Below, piece by piece: positions 9,601 through 17,613 of a DNA stretch of 64,000 bases. Made by a program: the position numbers and the translations under genes. The first letter of the stretch is position 1. Every line of letters starts with the position of its first letter. A model generated the notes under the pieces. The model did not search any database. It was not told the DNA's origin and was given only the letters and a program-made list of their open reading frames with translations. This DNA comes from CAYYFX01 sp964571855. Its GTDB lineage: Bacteria; ARS69. The stretch lies in the NCBI GenBank assembly GCA_964571855.1, contig CAZNDO010000003.1, positions 62,001 to 126,000 on the forward strand, in the 5' to 3' direction.

Positions 9601-10442
9601 TCCTCGTACACGTTGAGCGCGTAGTTCAGGAGGCTCACGTCGTCGAACGTGGCCCACTCGCGGTGCAGGCGGTAGTTCGCCATCGCCTTCTCGTCGGCCA
9701 GGTCGCCGTCCTCGTCCGTGTCGATCACGCCGCGCCAGGTCCCGCCGTCGTGGAAGACCACGCAGTCGTACACCGGGCCGGGGTCCTCCTCGTTCTCCGC
9801 GAGCGCGCGCAGCAGGTCCACGCGCGCGGCCAGCTCCTCGCGCGTGCGCGCCTCCTCGTCGGAGGGCGCGGCGTGGGCCGCGTCGAACGCCTCCAGCTCC
9901 GTGCGCGCCGCGGACAGCGCCGCGTTCTGCGTTTCCGCGAACCCCTTCGCGCGCTCCGTCTTCATGCGGGTCACGAGCGCCGCCGGGAAGATCTCGAACG
10001 CGGGCTTCACGCCCACGTGGAACTCGCCCGTGGGACAGGTCAGGGACGACACGTCGAGCGTGCGGCCCGTGAGGCCCTCGATCCTCCCGCCGTCCGCCTT
10101 GCGGATGGTCTTCGTGTCCACGTCGCCGGAGCCGGAGCCGTCCACGATGTCCACGATCTTCGGCTTCCCGTCCGACGTGACGGCGAGGCCGGGCGCGCCG
10201 GGGTCCACGCCCGTGTCGAAGATGGCCACCACGATGCCGCGGCCGTCGTACGCGGGGTGCTCGGCCAGGAAGCGCGCCACGCCGGTCTCCTCCTTCGGGA
10301 GGAGGTCCGCCGTGGGGAACGCGGTGTCCGCGGCCGGCGGTTCGGCGGCCGGCGCGGGCGGGACGACGACGAGAGCGGCGAGCGCGGCCACGCCGGCGGC
10401 GGCGAGGCGCCGCGGGTTCTCGAGGACGGGGATCGTGCGCAT
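6636..10442 (-). CDS. tripeptidyl-peptidase II-like S8 serine peptidase
   Basis: 1268 residues from the ATG at 10442; an earlier in-frame ATG at 10544 is possible, but this start gives a clean signal peptide (residues ~12-34, ending A-P-A-A). Subtilisin catalytic Asp in A-I-F-D-T-G-V-D (residue ~76), His in C-G-A-H-G-T-H-V-A-G (~295), oxyanion Asn in A-G-N-S-G-P and Ser in N-G-T-S-M-A-A-P (~477). The ~200-residue insert between Asp and His and the ~780-residue C-terminal region are the hallmarks of tripeptidyl peptidase II, an exopeptidase that releases tripeptides. The signal peptide implies a periplasmic or secreted enzyme. First gene of an operon with an ABC exporter. Confidence 0.88.
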   Translation of the reverse strand: MRTIPVLENPRRLAAAGVAALAALVVVPPAPAAEPPAADTAFPTADLLPKEETGVARFLAEHPAYDGRGIVVAIFDTGVDPGAPGLAVTSDGKPKIVDIVDGSGSGDVDTKTIRKADGGRIEGLTGRTLDVSSLTCPTGEFHVGVKPAFEIFPAALVTRMKTERAKGFAETQNAALSAARTELEAFDAAHAAPSDEEARTREELAARVDLLRALAENEEDPGPVYDCVVFHDGGTWRGVIDTDEDGDLADEKAMANYRLHREWATFDDVSLLNYALNVYEEGNLLSIVADCGAHGTHVAGIVAAHFPDDPEHDGMAPGAQLVSVKIGDTRLGASSTGTGSVRGLAAVLENGCRLINMSYGGPTPSPNEGRIMDLYKEIVDDHGVTFVCTAGNSGPALSTVGGPGGTTSAILGIGAYLSGPMMTTQYSLREKLPDTHYTWSSRGPSFDGDLGVTVSAPGGAFSPVPNWELQPTMRMNGTSMAAPSVCGGIACLLSGLKAEGIATTPHDIRRALESTAEPQPGMDAFTQGHGLARIDRAWEPLKRYRPHAPRGVRFEITIPSREGARGLYLREAAEANRVWDVSVDVEAIFSQDEDNKHRVAFERRLTLASSAPWLSAPAAFVTQNGKREFKMKVDPRGLPPGAHYAEIRAVDAAEPGRGPLFRVPVSVIRPESVPAADPRWTKSLTFEPGQIRRFFLTVPQGATWADLVVTTDSPETPRQMVTHLVQVMPGDTFANWNLDATTWLDERGRAVKSFAVYPGRTLEVCLAQYWSNLGKGTVDFELEFRGLVPSESRVALDGADVARRLWVTAPLAPETLAPSASADVLRKTLLPKDADVRPLTGPRDVLPDGGNTWEMVLTYGFELDADAKVVVSPPLSLAEETWETWESQIWVLHDGNKRRIADGTSGHPPVSLEKGEYVLRLHVRSADEEALRGLRNLPMQIDRQLDPPVKLRVLEDEDGATVGGHDFATRKLAAGETAALWIAPPALKSIPKGASPGDVLLGTVRYGEKGSSAQEAGDRPDGWPLAVRLASKRVEDEAKEADDAPKRKDKSPAELEDELLDLKVEHLAKLRKDGRDEDFEELSKRLLKEHPRALPVLVERMRWLADKDDTPKAALVAACDEVAKTAAATQLAEVLGQRAAPEDEAAKATREKAEERRDALAEALRRKIEALRDDPGADAQVEEAYLSLARWADPAKGDAAMAQVEYERRRGRPAKALEALNGRMDEELPTKAMVKERLRLFETLGWDGWAERERRWLVLRFPQAYPPF

Positions 10443-10620
10443 GGGGGTACCACCGGGAAAGGACGGACGATGGACAGGCTCGACCGGACGGGGTCGAGGG
10501 TCGGCAGACTCCGCAGGATACGGGGCGGCGCGAAGAGCATGCAACTCGTGAGGGAGGAGTCGGGAACGGGCCGGGGCCGGCGGCGGCGAGCGGGGGTCGA
10601 TGCGCGCCGCCGGGGAGGCG

Positions 10621-10626
10621 TAGGAT
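10621..10626 (+). promoter_or_regulatory. possible -10 box (TAGGAT) of the MmcQ-type gene
   Basis: TAGGAT lies 23 nt before the ATG at 10649 and upstream of GGAGGTG. It resembles the TAG-A/C/G-N-T hexamers seen before several other genes here. No convincing -35 was seen. Confidence 0.3.
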
Positions 10627-10648
10627 GGCCGCCCGGAGGTGCCTGCCC

Positions 10649-11062
10649 ATGCCGAAGCCCGATCCCCTGTCCCGCCTGCGCGCGCTCTGCCTCGCCCTGC
10701 CGGAAGCGCATGAGGTCGTCACGTGGGGCGAGCCCACGTTCCGCGTCCGCAACCGGATCTTCGCGATGTTCGCGGGCGCGGCGAACCACCACGGCGGCGG
10801 CCGCGACTGCGCGTGGATCAAGGCCGCGCCGGGCGTGCAGGAAATGCTGGTCCGCGCTGCGCCGAAGCGGTTCTTCGTGCCGCCGTACGTGGGTCCGAGC
10901 GGCTGGGTCGGCGTGTCGCTGGACGGGCGGGCGCCGTGGAAGGAAGTGGAGGGGTTGCTGCGGGACGGCTGGCGGATGACCGCGCCGAAGCGGCTCGTGA
11001 CGGCGACGGACGGGGCGCAGGCGAAGACCAAGGCGAGCGCCAAGGCGAAGCGAAAGGGATGA
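10649..11062 (+). CDS. MmcQ/YjbR family protein
   Basis: 137 residues from the ATG at 10649, preceded by GGAGGTG. An ATG eight codons earlier lacks such a site. The sequence follows the MmcQ/YjbR (DUF419) pattern: L-C-L-A-L-P-E-A-H-E-V near the start, W-G-E-P-T-F-R-V, then a strand with F-A-M-F, and W-V-G-V-S-L-D-G followed by a helix with W-x-E-V-E-G-L-L-R-D-G-W. The fold is a small CyaY-like alpha/beta domain with proposed DNA binding; function is uncertain. The C-terminal 20 residues are Lys/Ala-rich (A-K-T-K-A-S-A-K-A-K-R-K-G), which could help nucleic-acid binding. Confidence 0.85.
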   Translation: MPKPDPLSRLRALCLALPEAHEVVTWGEPTFRVRNRIFAMFAGAANHHGGGRDCAWIKAAPGVQEMLVRAAPKRFFVPPYVGPSGWVGVSLDGRAPWKEVEGLLRDGWRMTAPKRLVTATDGAQAKTKASAKAKRKG

Positions 11063-11102
11063 CGAGCGAAGGCTCGGATTTCTCCGGGCGGGGCCGCCGC
11101 GC

Positions 11103-11108
11103 TAGACT
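11103..11108 (+). promoter_or_regulatory. possible -10 box (TAGACT) of the secreted-protein gene at 11134
   Basis: TAGACT preceded by GC. It predicts a short leader of about 20 nt that contains GGAGGG before the ATG at 11134. TTCTCC 17 nt upstream is only a weak -35 candidate. Confidence 0.35.
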
Positions 11109-11133
11109 GCGGCCCTTCGCGAAGGAGGGAGCA

Positions 11134-12048
11134 ATGCTTCGCACGGTGCCGCTCGTCCCGCTCCTCGTCGCGGTCCCGATCGCGGCTGCATCCGCGCAAT
11201 CGTTCAACGTGGACTTCGGGGCCGGCGACGCGCCGTCGCCCTCGTACGCCGCGGTCGGCGCGGCCGGCGTGTGGAACCCCGTGGGCGTGCTGGCGTCGGG
11301 CGTGCGCGCGCCGCTCGTGGATCTCGCGGGAGACGCGTCCGCGGCGCGCCTGTACATGATCGGCGGCACGGCGCTGCTCGCGTCGGACGACCCGCTGACA
11401 TCCGGCGACGACGCCGCACTCCTCGACGACATGCTCCTCGGGTTCAACAACCCGGTGGACGTATGCGTGTGGGTGGAGAACCTGGCGAACGGCGAGTACG
11501 GCGTGATCCTGTACGCGATGACGCCGAACGATCCCGGGCGCTCCTGCCGCACGCGCGTGGACTACGCGGACGAGGATCCGGTCGACGTGGGCGGCGCGTG
11601 GCCCGGCGCGCACCAGGAGAAGGTGACGTACGCATCGTTCACGGTGACCGTGACGGACGGCGTCATCGGGCTGCACTCCGGGCTGTGGGCCGGGAACTTC
11701 CAGTCCGGGCTGAACGGCATCCAGATCGTGGACCTGTCGACGACGGCCGCGCCGATCCTCGCGGGGGACGCGACGCCGGGGCTGCGCGCGTACCCGAACC
11801 CGGCGCGCGGGCCGCAGGTGCTGGAGGCCGCGGTCGCCCGCGCCGGGAGCGTGACCGTGGAGATCGTGGATGTGGCGGGGCGGATCGTCTGGCGCGACGC
11901 GCGCGTGGCGCGCGCGCCGGGGCCGCTGCGGACGCTGTGGGACGGCCGCGATCTCGCGGGTCGTCCCGTGGCCGGCGCGGTGTACTTCGCCCGCGTGACC
12001 GGCGCGGGCGCGCCGCCGGCCGCCGTCAAGCTCGTGCGGCAGGAGTAG
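11134..12048 (+). CDS. secreted protein with FlgD-like C-terminal domain
   Basis: 304 residues from the ATG at 11134, with GGAGGG five nt upstream. A signal peptide is clear (hydrophobic residues ~5-17, A-A-A-S-A-Q cleavage region). Residues ~24-210 look like one all-beta, carbohydrate-binding-like or malectin-like domain (starting S-F-N-V-D-F-G-A-G). The last ~85 residues are the FlgD-like tail: Y-P-N-P-A-R-G, I-V-D-V-A-G-R-I-V, W-D-G-R-D, G-A-V-Y-F-A-R. No catalytic motif was recognised. Nine bases separate it from the methyltransferase gene, so the two may be cotranscribed. Confidence 0.8.
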   Translation: MLRTVPLVPLLVAVPIAAASAQSFNVDFGAGDAPSPSYAAVGAAGVWNPVGVLASGVRAPLVDLAGDASAARLYMIGGTALLASDDPLTSGDDAALLDDMLLGFNNPVDVCVWVENLANGEYGVILYAMTPNDPGRSCRTRVDYADEDPVDVGGAWPGAHQEKVTYASFTVTVTDGVIGLHSGLWAGNFQSGLNGIQIVDLSTTAAPILAGDATPGLRAYPNPARGPQVLEAAVARAGSVTVEIVDVAGRIVWRDARVARAPGPLRTLWDGRDLAGRPVAGAVYFARVTGAGAPPAAVKLVRQE

Positions 12049-12057
12049 CGGCCGCGC

Positions 12058-12732
12058 ATGAGCGAGACCGTCTGGAACGAGGTCGACCGCTACATCACGG
12101 AGCACGTGGCCGCGGATGACGCCGCGCTCGAGGCCGCCGTGCGCGAGAGCGCCGCGGCCGGGCTGCCGGACATCCAGGTCTCGCCCGCCGAGGGGAAGCT
12201 GCTCGCCGTGCTCGCGCAGGCCGTGGGCGCGCGCCGCATCCTCGAGGTCGGCACGCTCGGCGGCTACAGCACGATCCGGCTGGCGCGCGCGCTCCCGGAC
12301 GGCGGGTGGCTCGTCACGCTCGAGTCGGAGCCGAAGCACGCGGACGTGGCGCGGGCGAACCTGGAGCGCGCCGGCGTGGCGGATCGCGTGGAGATCCGCG
12401 TGGGCCGGGCACTGGACACCCTGCCCGCGCTGCACGCGGAGGGCGCGGGACCGTTCGACTTCGTCTTCCTCGACGCGGACAAGGAGAACCTGCGCGCGTA
12501 CTTCCGCTGGGCGGTGCGGCTGGGCCGGCCGGGAACGCTGATCGTCATGGACAACGTGGTGCGGCACGGCAAGGTGGCGGACCCTTCGGAGGCCGACCCA
12601 TCCGTGCGCGGCGTGCGGGAGCTGTTCGAGGAGCTGGCCGCGGCGGAGGGCGTGACGGCCACGGCCGTCCAGACCGTGGGCCGGAAGGGGTACGACGGGT
12701 TCGCGCTGGCGCTGGTCACGAGGGTCCCGTAG
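12058..12732 (+). CDS. class I SAM-dependent O-methyltransferase (COMT/CCoAOMT-like)
   Basis: 224 residues. SAM-binding motif I is I-L-E-V-G-T-L-G-G-Y-S-T (residues ~61-72), followed by acidic L-E-S-E (~84-87) and the metal/substrate segment F-L-D-A-D-K-E-N (~138-145). The downstream D-N-V-V-R-H-G-K-V motif is also diagnostic of the divalent-cation-dependent O-methyltransferase family (PF01596). It transfers a methyl group from SAM to catechol-type or other hydroxyls; the natural substrate is unknown. Cytoplasmic and single-domain, of normal family length. Confidence 0.9.
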   Translation: MSETVWNEVDRYITEHVAADDAALEAAVRESAAAGLPDIQVSPAEGKLLAVLAQAVGARRILEVGTLGGYSTIRLARALPDGGWLVTLESEPKHADVARANLERAGVADRVEIRVGRALDTLPALHAEGAGPFDFVFLDADKENLRAYFRWAVRLGRPGTLIVMDNVVRHGKVADPSEADPSVRGVRELFEELAAAEGVTATAVQTVGRKGYDGFALALVTRVP

Positions 12733-12758
12733 CGGGAGCAGGCTCCCGAGAGGTGCGC

Positions 12759-13394
12759 ATGTTCGACTCCGAGGTCGTCGCCTTCACGCTGGTGGCCGCG
12801 GTCCTCACCATCACGCCCGGCGCGGACACGATGCTCGTGGTCCGCAACACGCTGCGCGGCGGGCACCGGTTCGGCTGGGCCACCGCTGTGGGGATCGGGA
12901 CCGGCTGCCTCCTGCACGCCGCGCTGTCCGCGGTGGGCCTGTCCGTGATCCTCGCGCGCTCGGCTGCGGCCTTCCACGCGGTGAAGCTGGCCGGCGCCGC
13001 GTACCTCGTGTGGCTCGGCGTGCAGTCCTTCCTGGCGAAGGAGGGCGCCGAGGTGGGCGGCGACGCGCCGGACGCCGACGCCGCCGGCGCGCCGCGCCGC
13101 CGCCGCGGCTTCGTGGACGGATTCGCCACGAACCTCCTGAACCCGAAGGTCGCGGTGTTCTACCTGGCGTTCCTGCCGCAGTTCATCGGGCCCGACGATC
13201 CGGTGCTCGTGAAGTCCCTGCTGCTCGCGGGAATCCATGACGTGATGGGACTCGTGTGGCTGGGCACGATCGCGGTGCTCGTGTCCCGCGGCCGCCGCTT
13301 CATCCGGCGGCCGAGCGTGAAGCGCGCGATCTCGCGGGCGGCGGGCGTGACGCTGGCGGGGCTGGGGATCCGGCTGGCGCTGGAGCGGCGGTAG
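12759..13394 (+). CDS. LysE/RhtB family amino-acid exporter
   Basis: 211 residues from the ATG at 12759 (GAGAGGTG upstream). The N-terminal T-I-T-P-G-A-D-T-M-L-V-V-R-N matches the P-G-P/P-G-A-D motif of LysE translocators, and N-L-L-N-P-K-V-A-V-F-Y is the second family signature. About six hydrophobic helices are present, with a charged, Arg-rich loop in the middle (residues ~95-120). It is an inner-membrane exporter for amino acids or related metabolites. It follows the O-methyltransferase gene by 26 nt and is probably cotranscribed. Confidence 0.9.
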   Translation: MFDSEVVAFTLVAAVLTITPGADTMLVVRNTLRGGHRFGWATAVGIGTGCLLHAALSAVGLSVILARSAAAFHAVKLAGAAYLVWLGVQSFLAKEGAEVGGDAPDADAAGAPRRRRGFVDGFATNLLNPKVAVFYLAFLPQFIGPDDPVLVKSLLLAGIHDVMGLVWLGTIAVLVSRGRRFIRRPSVKRAISRAAGVTLAGLGIRLALERR

Positions 13395-13538
13395 GAGTTC
13401 CGGCAGCCCCCGTCACTGGGCCGGGAGGTCCAGGATCCCCAGGTTGGAGCGCTCCTCCTGGATCAGTTGCCTTCGACCCAGCACCGCCGCTCACGGCGCT
13501 ACAACCGACGGCGGGCTCGCGCGCGTCCGCGCCGCACC

Positions 13539-13979
13539 CTAGGGCCCGAGGTCGTCCGCCCCCGCCTCCCCCGACTGCGCCGCCGCCGCCCGCTGCAGCG
13601 CCGTGCGGCGCTCCGCGAGCGCGGCCTTCACGAGCCGCCCCAGCGCGGGCAGGTCGGCGTCCGCCCCCGAGCGGACCTTCACGTGCCGGATCGCCTTGCC
13701 CGTCCCCTCCATCAGGCCATCCGGATCCCGCAGCGATGCGCCATGGAGGAAGGCCAGGTTGACATGGAGGCGCGCCAGGGCGATTTGCACGTACGCCTCG
13801 CTCGCCTTCCGGGGCCCGATACCGTACGTGATCGTCCTCTTGCCCGGCCGGGGCACCTCGAGGGCGTCCGGGTGGACCGACTTGATGAGCGCGCGCAGGC
13901 GACGCGCGATCGACTCGACGTCCTCGCCCGCACCGGCCAGGACGTCGTCGAACGTCCCGAACCTCGTCTCCGAGTGCAT
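13539..13979 (-). CDS. DUF1801 domain protein
   Basis: 146 residues from the ATG at 13979, with GGAAGGGCGG upstream at good spacing. It matches the DUF1801/YdhG-like pattern: an N-terminal helical region, then H-P-D-A-L-E-V-P, a strand with T-I-T-Y-G-I-G-P, then Y-V-Q-I-A, H-V-N-L-A-F-L-H-G and G-K-A-I-R-H-V-K-V. The fold is small and alpha/beta; related iron-chaperone-like proteins are known but the role of this one is unknown. The acidic Ala/Gly-rich tail is not conserved. Confidence 0.8.
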   Translation of the reverse strand: MHSETRFGTFDDVLAGAGEDVESIARRLRALIKSVHPDALEVPRPGKRTITYGIGPRKASEAYVQIALARLHVNLAFLHGASLRDPDGLMEGTGKAIRHVKVRSGADADLPALGRLVKAALAERRTALQRAAAAQSGEAGADDLGP

Positions 13980-14142
13980 CGCCCGCCCTTCCTGTCCAGG
14001 CCTCCGGCTTGCCGAGCGCAGGCCGCCACGCTTGCTTCCCTGTCGTCGCGAACGCGGCGCTGCGGCCCGCAACACTACACCCGTCGGTTGCCTGGAGGCC
14101 ATGTCCGCCACATCCGGGCTTGAAGGCGGCTCCAGGCGTGCG

Positions 14143-14171
14143 ATGCACACGCCAATCCCCCCTGCTACCAT
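14143..14171 (+). promoter_or_regulatory. candidate leaderless promoter of the ECF sigma gene at 14181
   Basis: ATGCAC (14143-14148), a 17-nt spacer, then TACCAT (14166-14171). A transcript would begin about 7 nt after the -10, at or just before the ATG at 14181, and there is no Shine-Dalgarno. The hexamers are degenerate. Confidence 0.4.
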
Positions 14172-14180
14172 CCCCCCACG

Positions 14181-14753
14181 ATGTCCTCCCCCGACCCCGA
14201 GCTCACCCACCTCCTGAATCTGGCCGCCCGCGGCGACGCCGACGCCGCCCGGCGCGTCTTCCCGCTCGTCTACCGCGAGCTGAGGAGCCTGGCCGCCGCG
14301 AAGCTCGCGCACGCCGCGGCCGGGGAGACCTTCCGCACCACGGCCCTCGTCCACGAGGCGTACCTGCGCATCGTGGGTCGCCACGAGGAGGGCTGGGAGA
14401 GCGCGCGGCATTTCTACTTCACGGCGGCCCGCGCCATGCGCGACATCCTGGTGGAGGAGGCGCGCCGCAAGGCCGCCGGGAAGCGCGGCGGCGATCGCGT
14501 GGCCGTGCCGCTCGAGGAGATCACCCTCACCTGGAACGCGCCGCCCGAGGAGGTCCTGGCGCTGGACGCCGCGCTCGCGAAGCTGGAGCGCGAGGACCCG
14601 GACGGCCACCGGCTCGTCCTCCTCCGCTTCTACACCGGCCTCACGATGGACGAGAGCGCGCGGCTCCTGGACACGCCGGTGCGCACGCTCGAACGCCGCT
14701 GGCGCTTCCTGCGCGCGTGGCTGGCGCGCGAGATCGATGCCGAGGCGGCCTGA
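14181..14753 (+). CDS. ECF sigma factor (TIGR02999-type)
   Basis: 190 residues. Region 2 begins near residue 10 (L-L-N-L-A-A-R-G-D) and contains R-E-L-R-S-L-A-A-A-K-L; T-T-A-L-V-H-E-A-Y-L-R-I is the diagnostic box of the TIGR02999 ECF subfamily. Region 4 (residues ~130-185) contains L-L-R-F-Y-T-G-L-T-M-D-E-S-A-R-L-L and a recognition helix with T-L-E-R-R-W-R. No anti-sigma gene is adjacent. Instead its TGA overlaps the ATG of a Ser/Thr kinase gene (TGATG), a pairing seen in phyla where a kinase controls the ECF factor. It lacks a ribosome binding site and may be leaderless. Confidence 0.92.
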   Translation: MSSPDPELTHLLNLAARGDADAARRVFPLVYRELRSLAAAKLAHAAAGETFRTTALVHEAYLRIVGRHEEGWESARHFYFTAARAMRDILVEEARRKAAGKRGGDRVAVPLEEITLTWNAPPEEVLALDAALAKLEREDPDGHRLVLLRFYTGLTMDESARLLDTPVRTLERRWRFLRAWLAREIDAEAA

Positions 14754-17461
14754 TGGAGAGCCGGCACCGTCGCCTCGAGGCGCTCTTCCTCGCCGCTGCG
14801 GACCTTCCGGCCGCGGAGCGCCCGGCCTTCCTCGAGGCGCAATGCGGCGACGACCCGGAGCTGCGCGCCGCCGTCGAGGACCTCCTGGCGCACGACTCCG
14901 CCGGCCCCCGGGTGCCGGACCAGCCGCTCGTCTCCGTTGAGGCAGCGCCCCCGCCGGAGCGCCTCGGCCCCTACGTCCTCGGCGCGAAGCTCGGCGAGGG
15001 CGGCTTCGGCGAGGTCTTCGCCGCGGAGCAGACCGAGCCCGTGCGGCGGCGCGTGGCCATCAAGGTGCTCAAGCCGGGCCTGGACTCCCGCGCCGTCCTC
15101 GCGCGCTTCGAGGCGGAGCGGCACACGCTGGCGCTCATGGACCATCCCGGCATCGCCCGGGTGCTCGACGCGGGCGCGCTCCCCTCCGGCCGGCCGTACT
15201 TCGTGATGGAGCGCGTGGACGGCGAGCCGATCACGGACTTCTGCGCCACCGCGGCGCTGGACCTGCGCGCACGGCTCGAACTGTTCGCCTCCGTGTGCCG
15301 CGCGGTGGAGCACGCGCACCGGCGCGGCGTGATCCACCGCGACCTCAAGCCGTCGAACCTGCTCGTCACGCGCGTGGACGGCCGGCCGCAGCCGAAGGTC
15401 ATCGACTTCGGGATCGCGAAGGCGATCGCGCCGGCGGCCGGCGACGCCGAGCGCACGCGCGCGGGCGATCACCTCGGCACGCCCGAGTACATGAGCCCGG
15501 AGCAGGCGGGCTCGCGCGGCGCGGACGTGGACACGCGCACGGACGTGTACTCGCTCGGCGTCGTGCTGTACCGGATGCTCACCGGCCGCTCGCCGTTCGA
15601 CCCCGAGCGGCTGCGCCGGGCCGCGCCCGCGGAGGTGGCGCGGATCCTCGCCGAGGAGGAACCGCGGCGCCCCAGCGACATCACGCGGGCGATGCCCCCG
15701 CGCGCGCTCCGCGGCGAGCTGGACTGGATCGTCCTGCGCGCCCTCGCGAGGGACCGGGACCGCCGCTACCCTTCCGCGGCCGCGCTCGCCGATGACGTGG
15801 AGCGCCACCTCCGGCACGAGCCGGTGCAGGCCGGCCCGCCCTCGGCGCGGTACCGGCTGGGCAAGCTCGCCCGCCGGCACCGCGGCGCGGTGATCGCGGG
15901 CGGCGCGGCGGTCGCGGCGCTCCTCGCGGGAATCGTCGCCACGACCACGCAGGCGGTCCGCGCCACGCGCGCGGAGGAGGCCGCACGCCGCGAGGCCGCC
16001 GCCGCGAACGCGGTGTCCGCCTTCCTCTCCGGGATGCTCGCCGCCGGGAATCCGCTGGCGGAACCGCGCGGGCGCGACGTCCCCGTCCGCGAGCTGCTCG
16101 ATCGCGCCGCGCGCACGCTGGGCGAGTCCCCGCCGGAAGTCCCCGCGGTGGAAGCCGGCGTGCGCCACGCGCTCGGCACGACCTACGCCGGGCTCGGCCT
16201 CTACGCGGAGGCGGAGCCGCACCTCGCCCGCGCCGCGGCGCTGCGCGCGGCATCCGGGGGGCCGGCGTCCGCCGAGGCGCTGGACAGCCGCCTCGCGCTC
16301 GTGGAACTGCTGGCGCTCTCCGGACGCAACGCCGCGGCCGACTCCGCGCTCGCCGCCCTCGCGGCCCGGGCCGGGCCCGCCCTCGCCGCCGACGCTTCGC
16401 GCCGCGCCCGGTTCCTCTCCCTGCGCGGCGGCGTCCTCGGCAACCTGAGCCGGTTCGCGGAGGCGGACTCCGCCTACGCGGCGGAGATCGCGCTCCGACG
16501 CGCCGCCCCGGACGCGGCCGGCGCGGAAGGACTCTCCGCGCTCGCCGCCGCGCTCGGCGCGCGCGCGGAGATCGGCAAGCGCATGGGCCGCTTCGCGGGC
16601 GCGGAGTCCCTGGCGGCGGAGGCCGTGGCCACCGCGCGCCGCGCCCGACCCGGCGACCACCACGACACCGCCGCGGCCCTCGCCCGCCTCGCCTCCGTGC
16701 TGCACCGCGCCGGCAAGCTGCCCGGGGCGGGCGCCGCCGCCAACGAGGCGGTGGCCATGGGCGAGCGCGTCCTCGGCGCGGAGCATCCGCTCGTGGCGGA
16801 GTGGACCGCGAACCTCGCGCTGATCCGCCTGGATGCGGGCGACCCGGACGGCGCGGAGACGGCCGCCCGCCGCGCCGTGGCCCTGGCCTCCGCCGGCGAG
16901 CTCGGGGCCGAGCGCGCGAACACGCTGCGCAGCACGCTGGCGACGGTGCTCATGGCGCGCGGGAACCTCGGCGAGGTGCTCGCGCTCCGGAAGGACATCC
17001 TCGCGTCATCCCGCGCCGCGTTCGGCGACGCGCACGCGGCCGTCGCGTCCGACTGGAACAACCTCGGCGCCGCGTGCCGCCTGCTGCACCGCTGGGCGGA
17101 GGCCGAGAGCGCGTTCACCGCCGCGCTCGCCTGCTTCCGCGCCGTGCACGGCGAGGATCATCCGGACGCCGTCGTCGCGTTGCACAACCTGGGCAAGACG
17201 CGTCTGGACGCCGGCCGGTTCGCGGAGGCCGAGCGCGCGGTGGCGGATGCGGCCGCCCGCGCCGCGCGCGCGTTCCCGGACGGCCACCCCACGCGCGCGA
17301 TCATCACGGGCACGCACGGTCGATGTCTCGCCGCTATCGGGCGCACCGCGGCGGCGCGCGACTCCCTGCGGGCCGCGATCGATCAGCTGGCGGCTACCCT
17401 CGGCGCCGACCATCCGCGCACGCGGGAGCTCACGGAGGCGCTCGACCGGCTCCCGCGCTGA
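14753..17461 (+). CDS. membrane-anchored Ser/Thr protein kinase with TPR sensor domain
   Basis: 902 residues; the ATG overlaps the sigma stop by one base. An N-terminal helical segment (L-F-L-A-A-A-D-L-P-A-A-E-R-P) precedes the kinase domain at ~70-345. That domain shows G-E-G-G-F-G-E-V, catalytic Lys in V-A-I-K-V-L, H-R-D-L-K-P-S-N, D-F-G and G-T-P-E-Y-M-S-P-E-Q, all intact. One transmembrane helix lies at ~380-400. The C-terminal ~480 residues are kinesin-light-chain-like TPRs and should be extracytoplasmic. It probably phosphorylates or gates the coupled ECF sigma factor (inference). The terminal D-H-P-R-T-R repeat resembles the TPR remnant at 3 kb. Confidence 0.92.
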   Translation: MESRHRRLEALFLAAADLPAAERPAFLEAQCGDDPELRAAVEDLLAHDSAGPRVPDQPLVSVEAAPPPERLGPYVLGAKLGEGGFGEVFAAEQTEPVRRRVAIKVLKPGLDSRAVLARFEAERHTLALMDHPGIARVLDAGALPSGRPYFVMERVDGEPITDFCATAALDLRARLELFASVCRAVEHAHRRGVIHRDLKPSNLLVTRVDGRPQPKVIDFGIAKAIAPAAGDAERTRAGDHLGTPEYMSPEQAGSRGADVDTRTDVYSLGVVLYRMLTGRSPFDPERLRRAAPAEVARILAEEEPRRPSDITRAMPPRALRGELDWIVLRALARDRDRRYPSAAALADDVERHLRHEPVQAGPPSARYRLGKLARRHRGAVIAGGAAVAALLAGIVATTTQAVRATRAEEAARREAAAANAVSAFLSGMLAAGNPLAEPRGRDVPVRELLDRAARTLGESPPEVPAVEAGVRHALGTTYAGLGLYAEAEPHLARAAALRAASGGPASAEALDSRLALVELLALSGRNAAADSALAALAARAGPALAADASRRARFLSLRGGVLGNLSRFAEADSAYAAEIALRRAAPDAAGAEGLSALAAALGARAEIGKRMGRFAGAESLAAEAVATARRARPGDHHDTAAALARLASVLHRAGKLPGAGAAANEAVAMGERVLGAEHPLVAEWTANLALIRLDAGDPDGAETAARRAVALASAGELGAERANTLRSTLATVLMARGNLGEVLALRKDILASSRAAFGDAHAAVASDWNNLGAACRLLHRWAEAESAFTAALACFRAVHGEDHPDAVVALHNLGKTRLDAGRFAEAERAVADAAARAARAFPDGHPTRAIITGTHGRCLAAIGRTAAARDSLRAAIDQLAATLGADHPRTRELTEALDRLPR

Positions 17462-17501
17462 GCGGAGACTCCACACGCGTATGCAAACTCCACAACTCCC
17501 G

Positions 17502-17514
17502 GGAAGATTCTTCC
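17502..17514. repeat. inverted repeat GGAAGA-T-TCTTCC
   Basis: Perfect 6-bp arms around one central T, AT-rich against a very GC-rich background. It lies about 100 nt upstream of the sigma-54-like element and could be an operator or activator site. No matching regulator is encoded nearby. Confidence 0.3.
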
Positions 17515-17613
17515 AAGGCGCGATCCGGACGGTTCCGTCACGTTTCGGTCACGCGGTCCGCAAGACCATGCCCGATGCGGAGATGTCGGGTCGCCCGGGC
17601 GCCTTCGCGGAAT

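Noticed and set aside
5704..12567. A 2287-codon open frame on the minus strand
   Set aside because: Only its last 309 codons encode the ABC ATPase. The rest runs out of frame through the peptidase gene and other genes; long open frames arise from the scarcity of stop codons at this GC content.
13412..13538. Short leftward segment reading V-L-G-R-R-Q-L-I then ending, resembling the C-terminal V-L-S-R-R-H-L-I of the nucleotidyltransferase
   Set aside because: Only about 25 codons lie between stops and similarity is limited to a few residues; too little to call a gene remnant.
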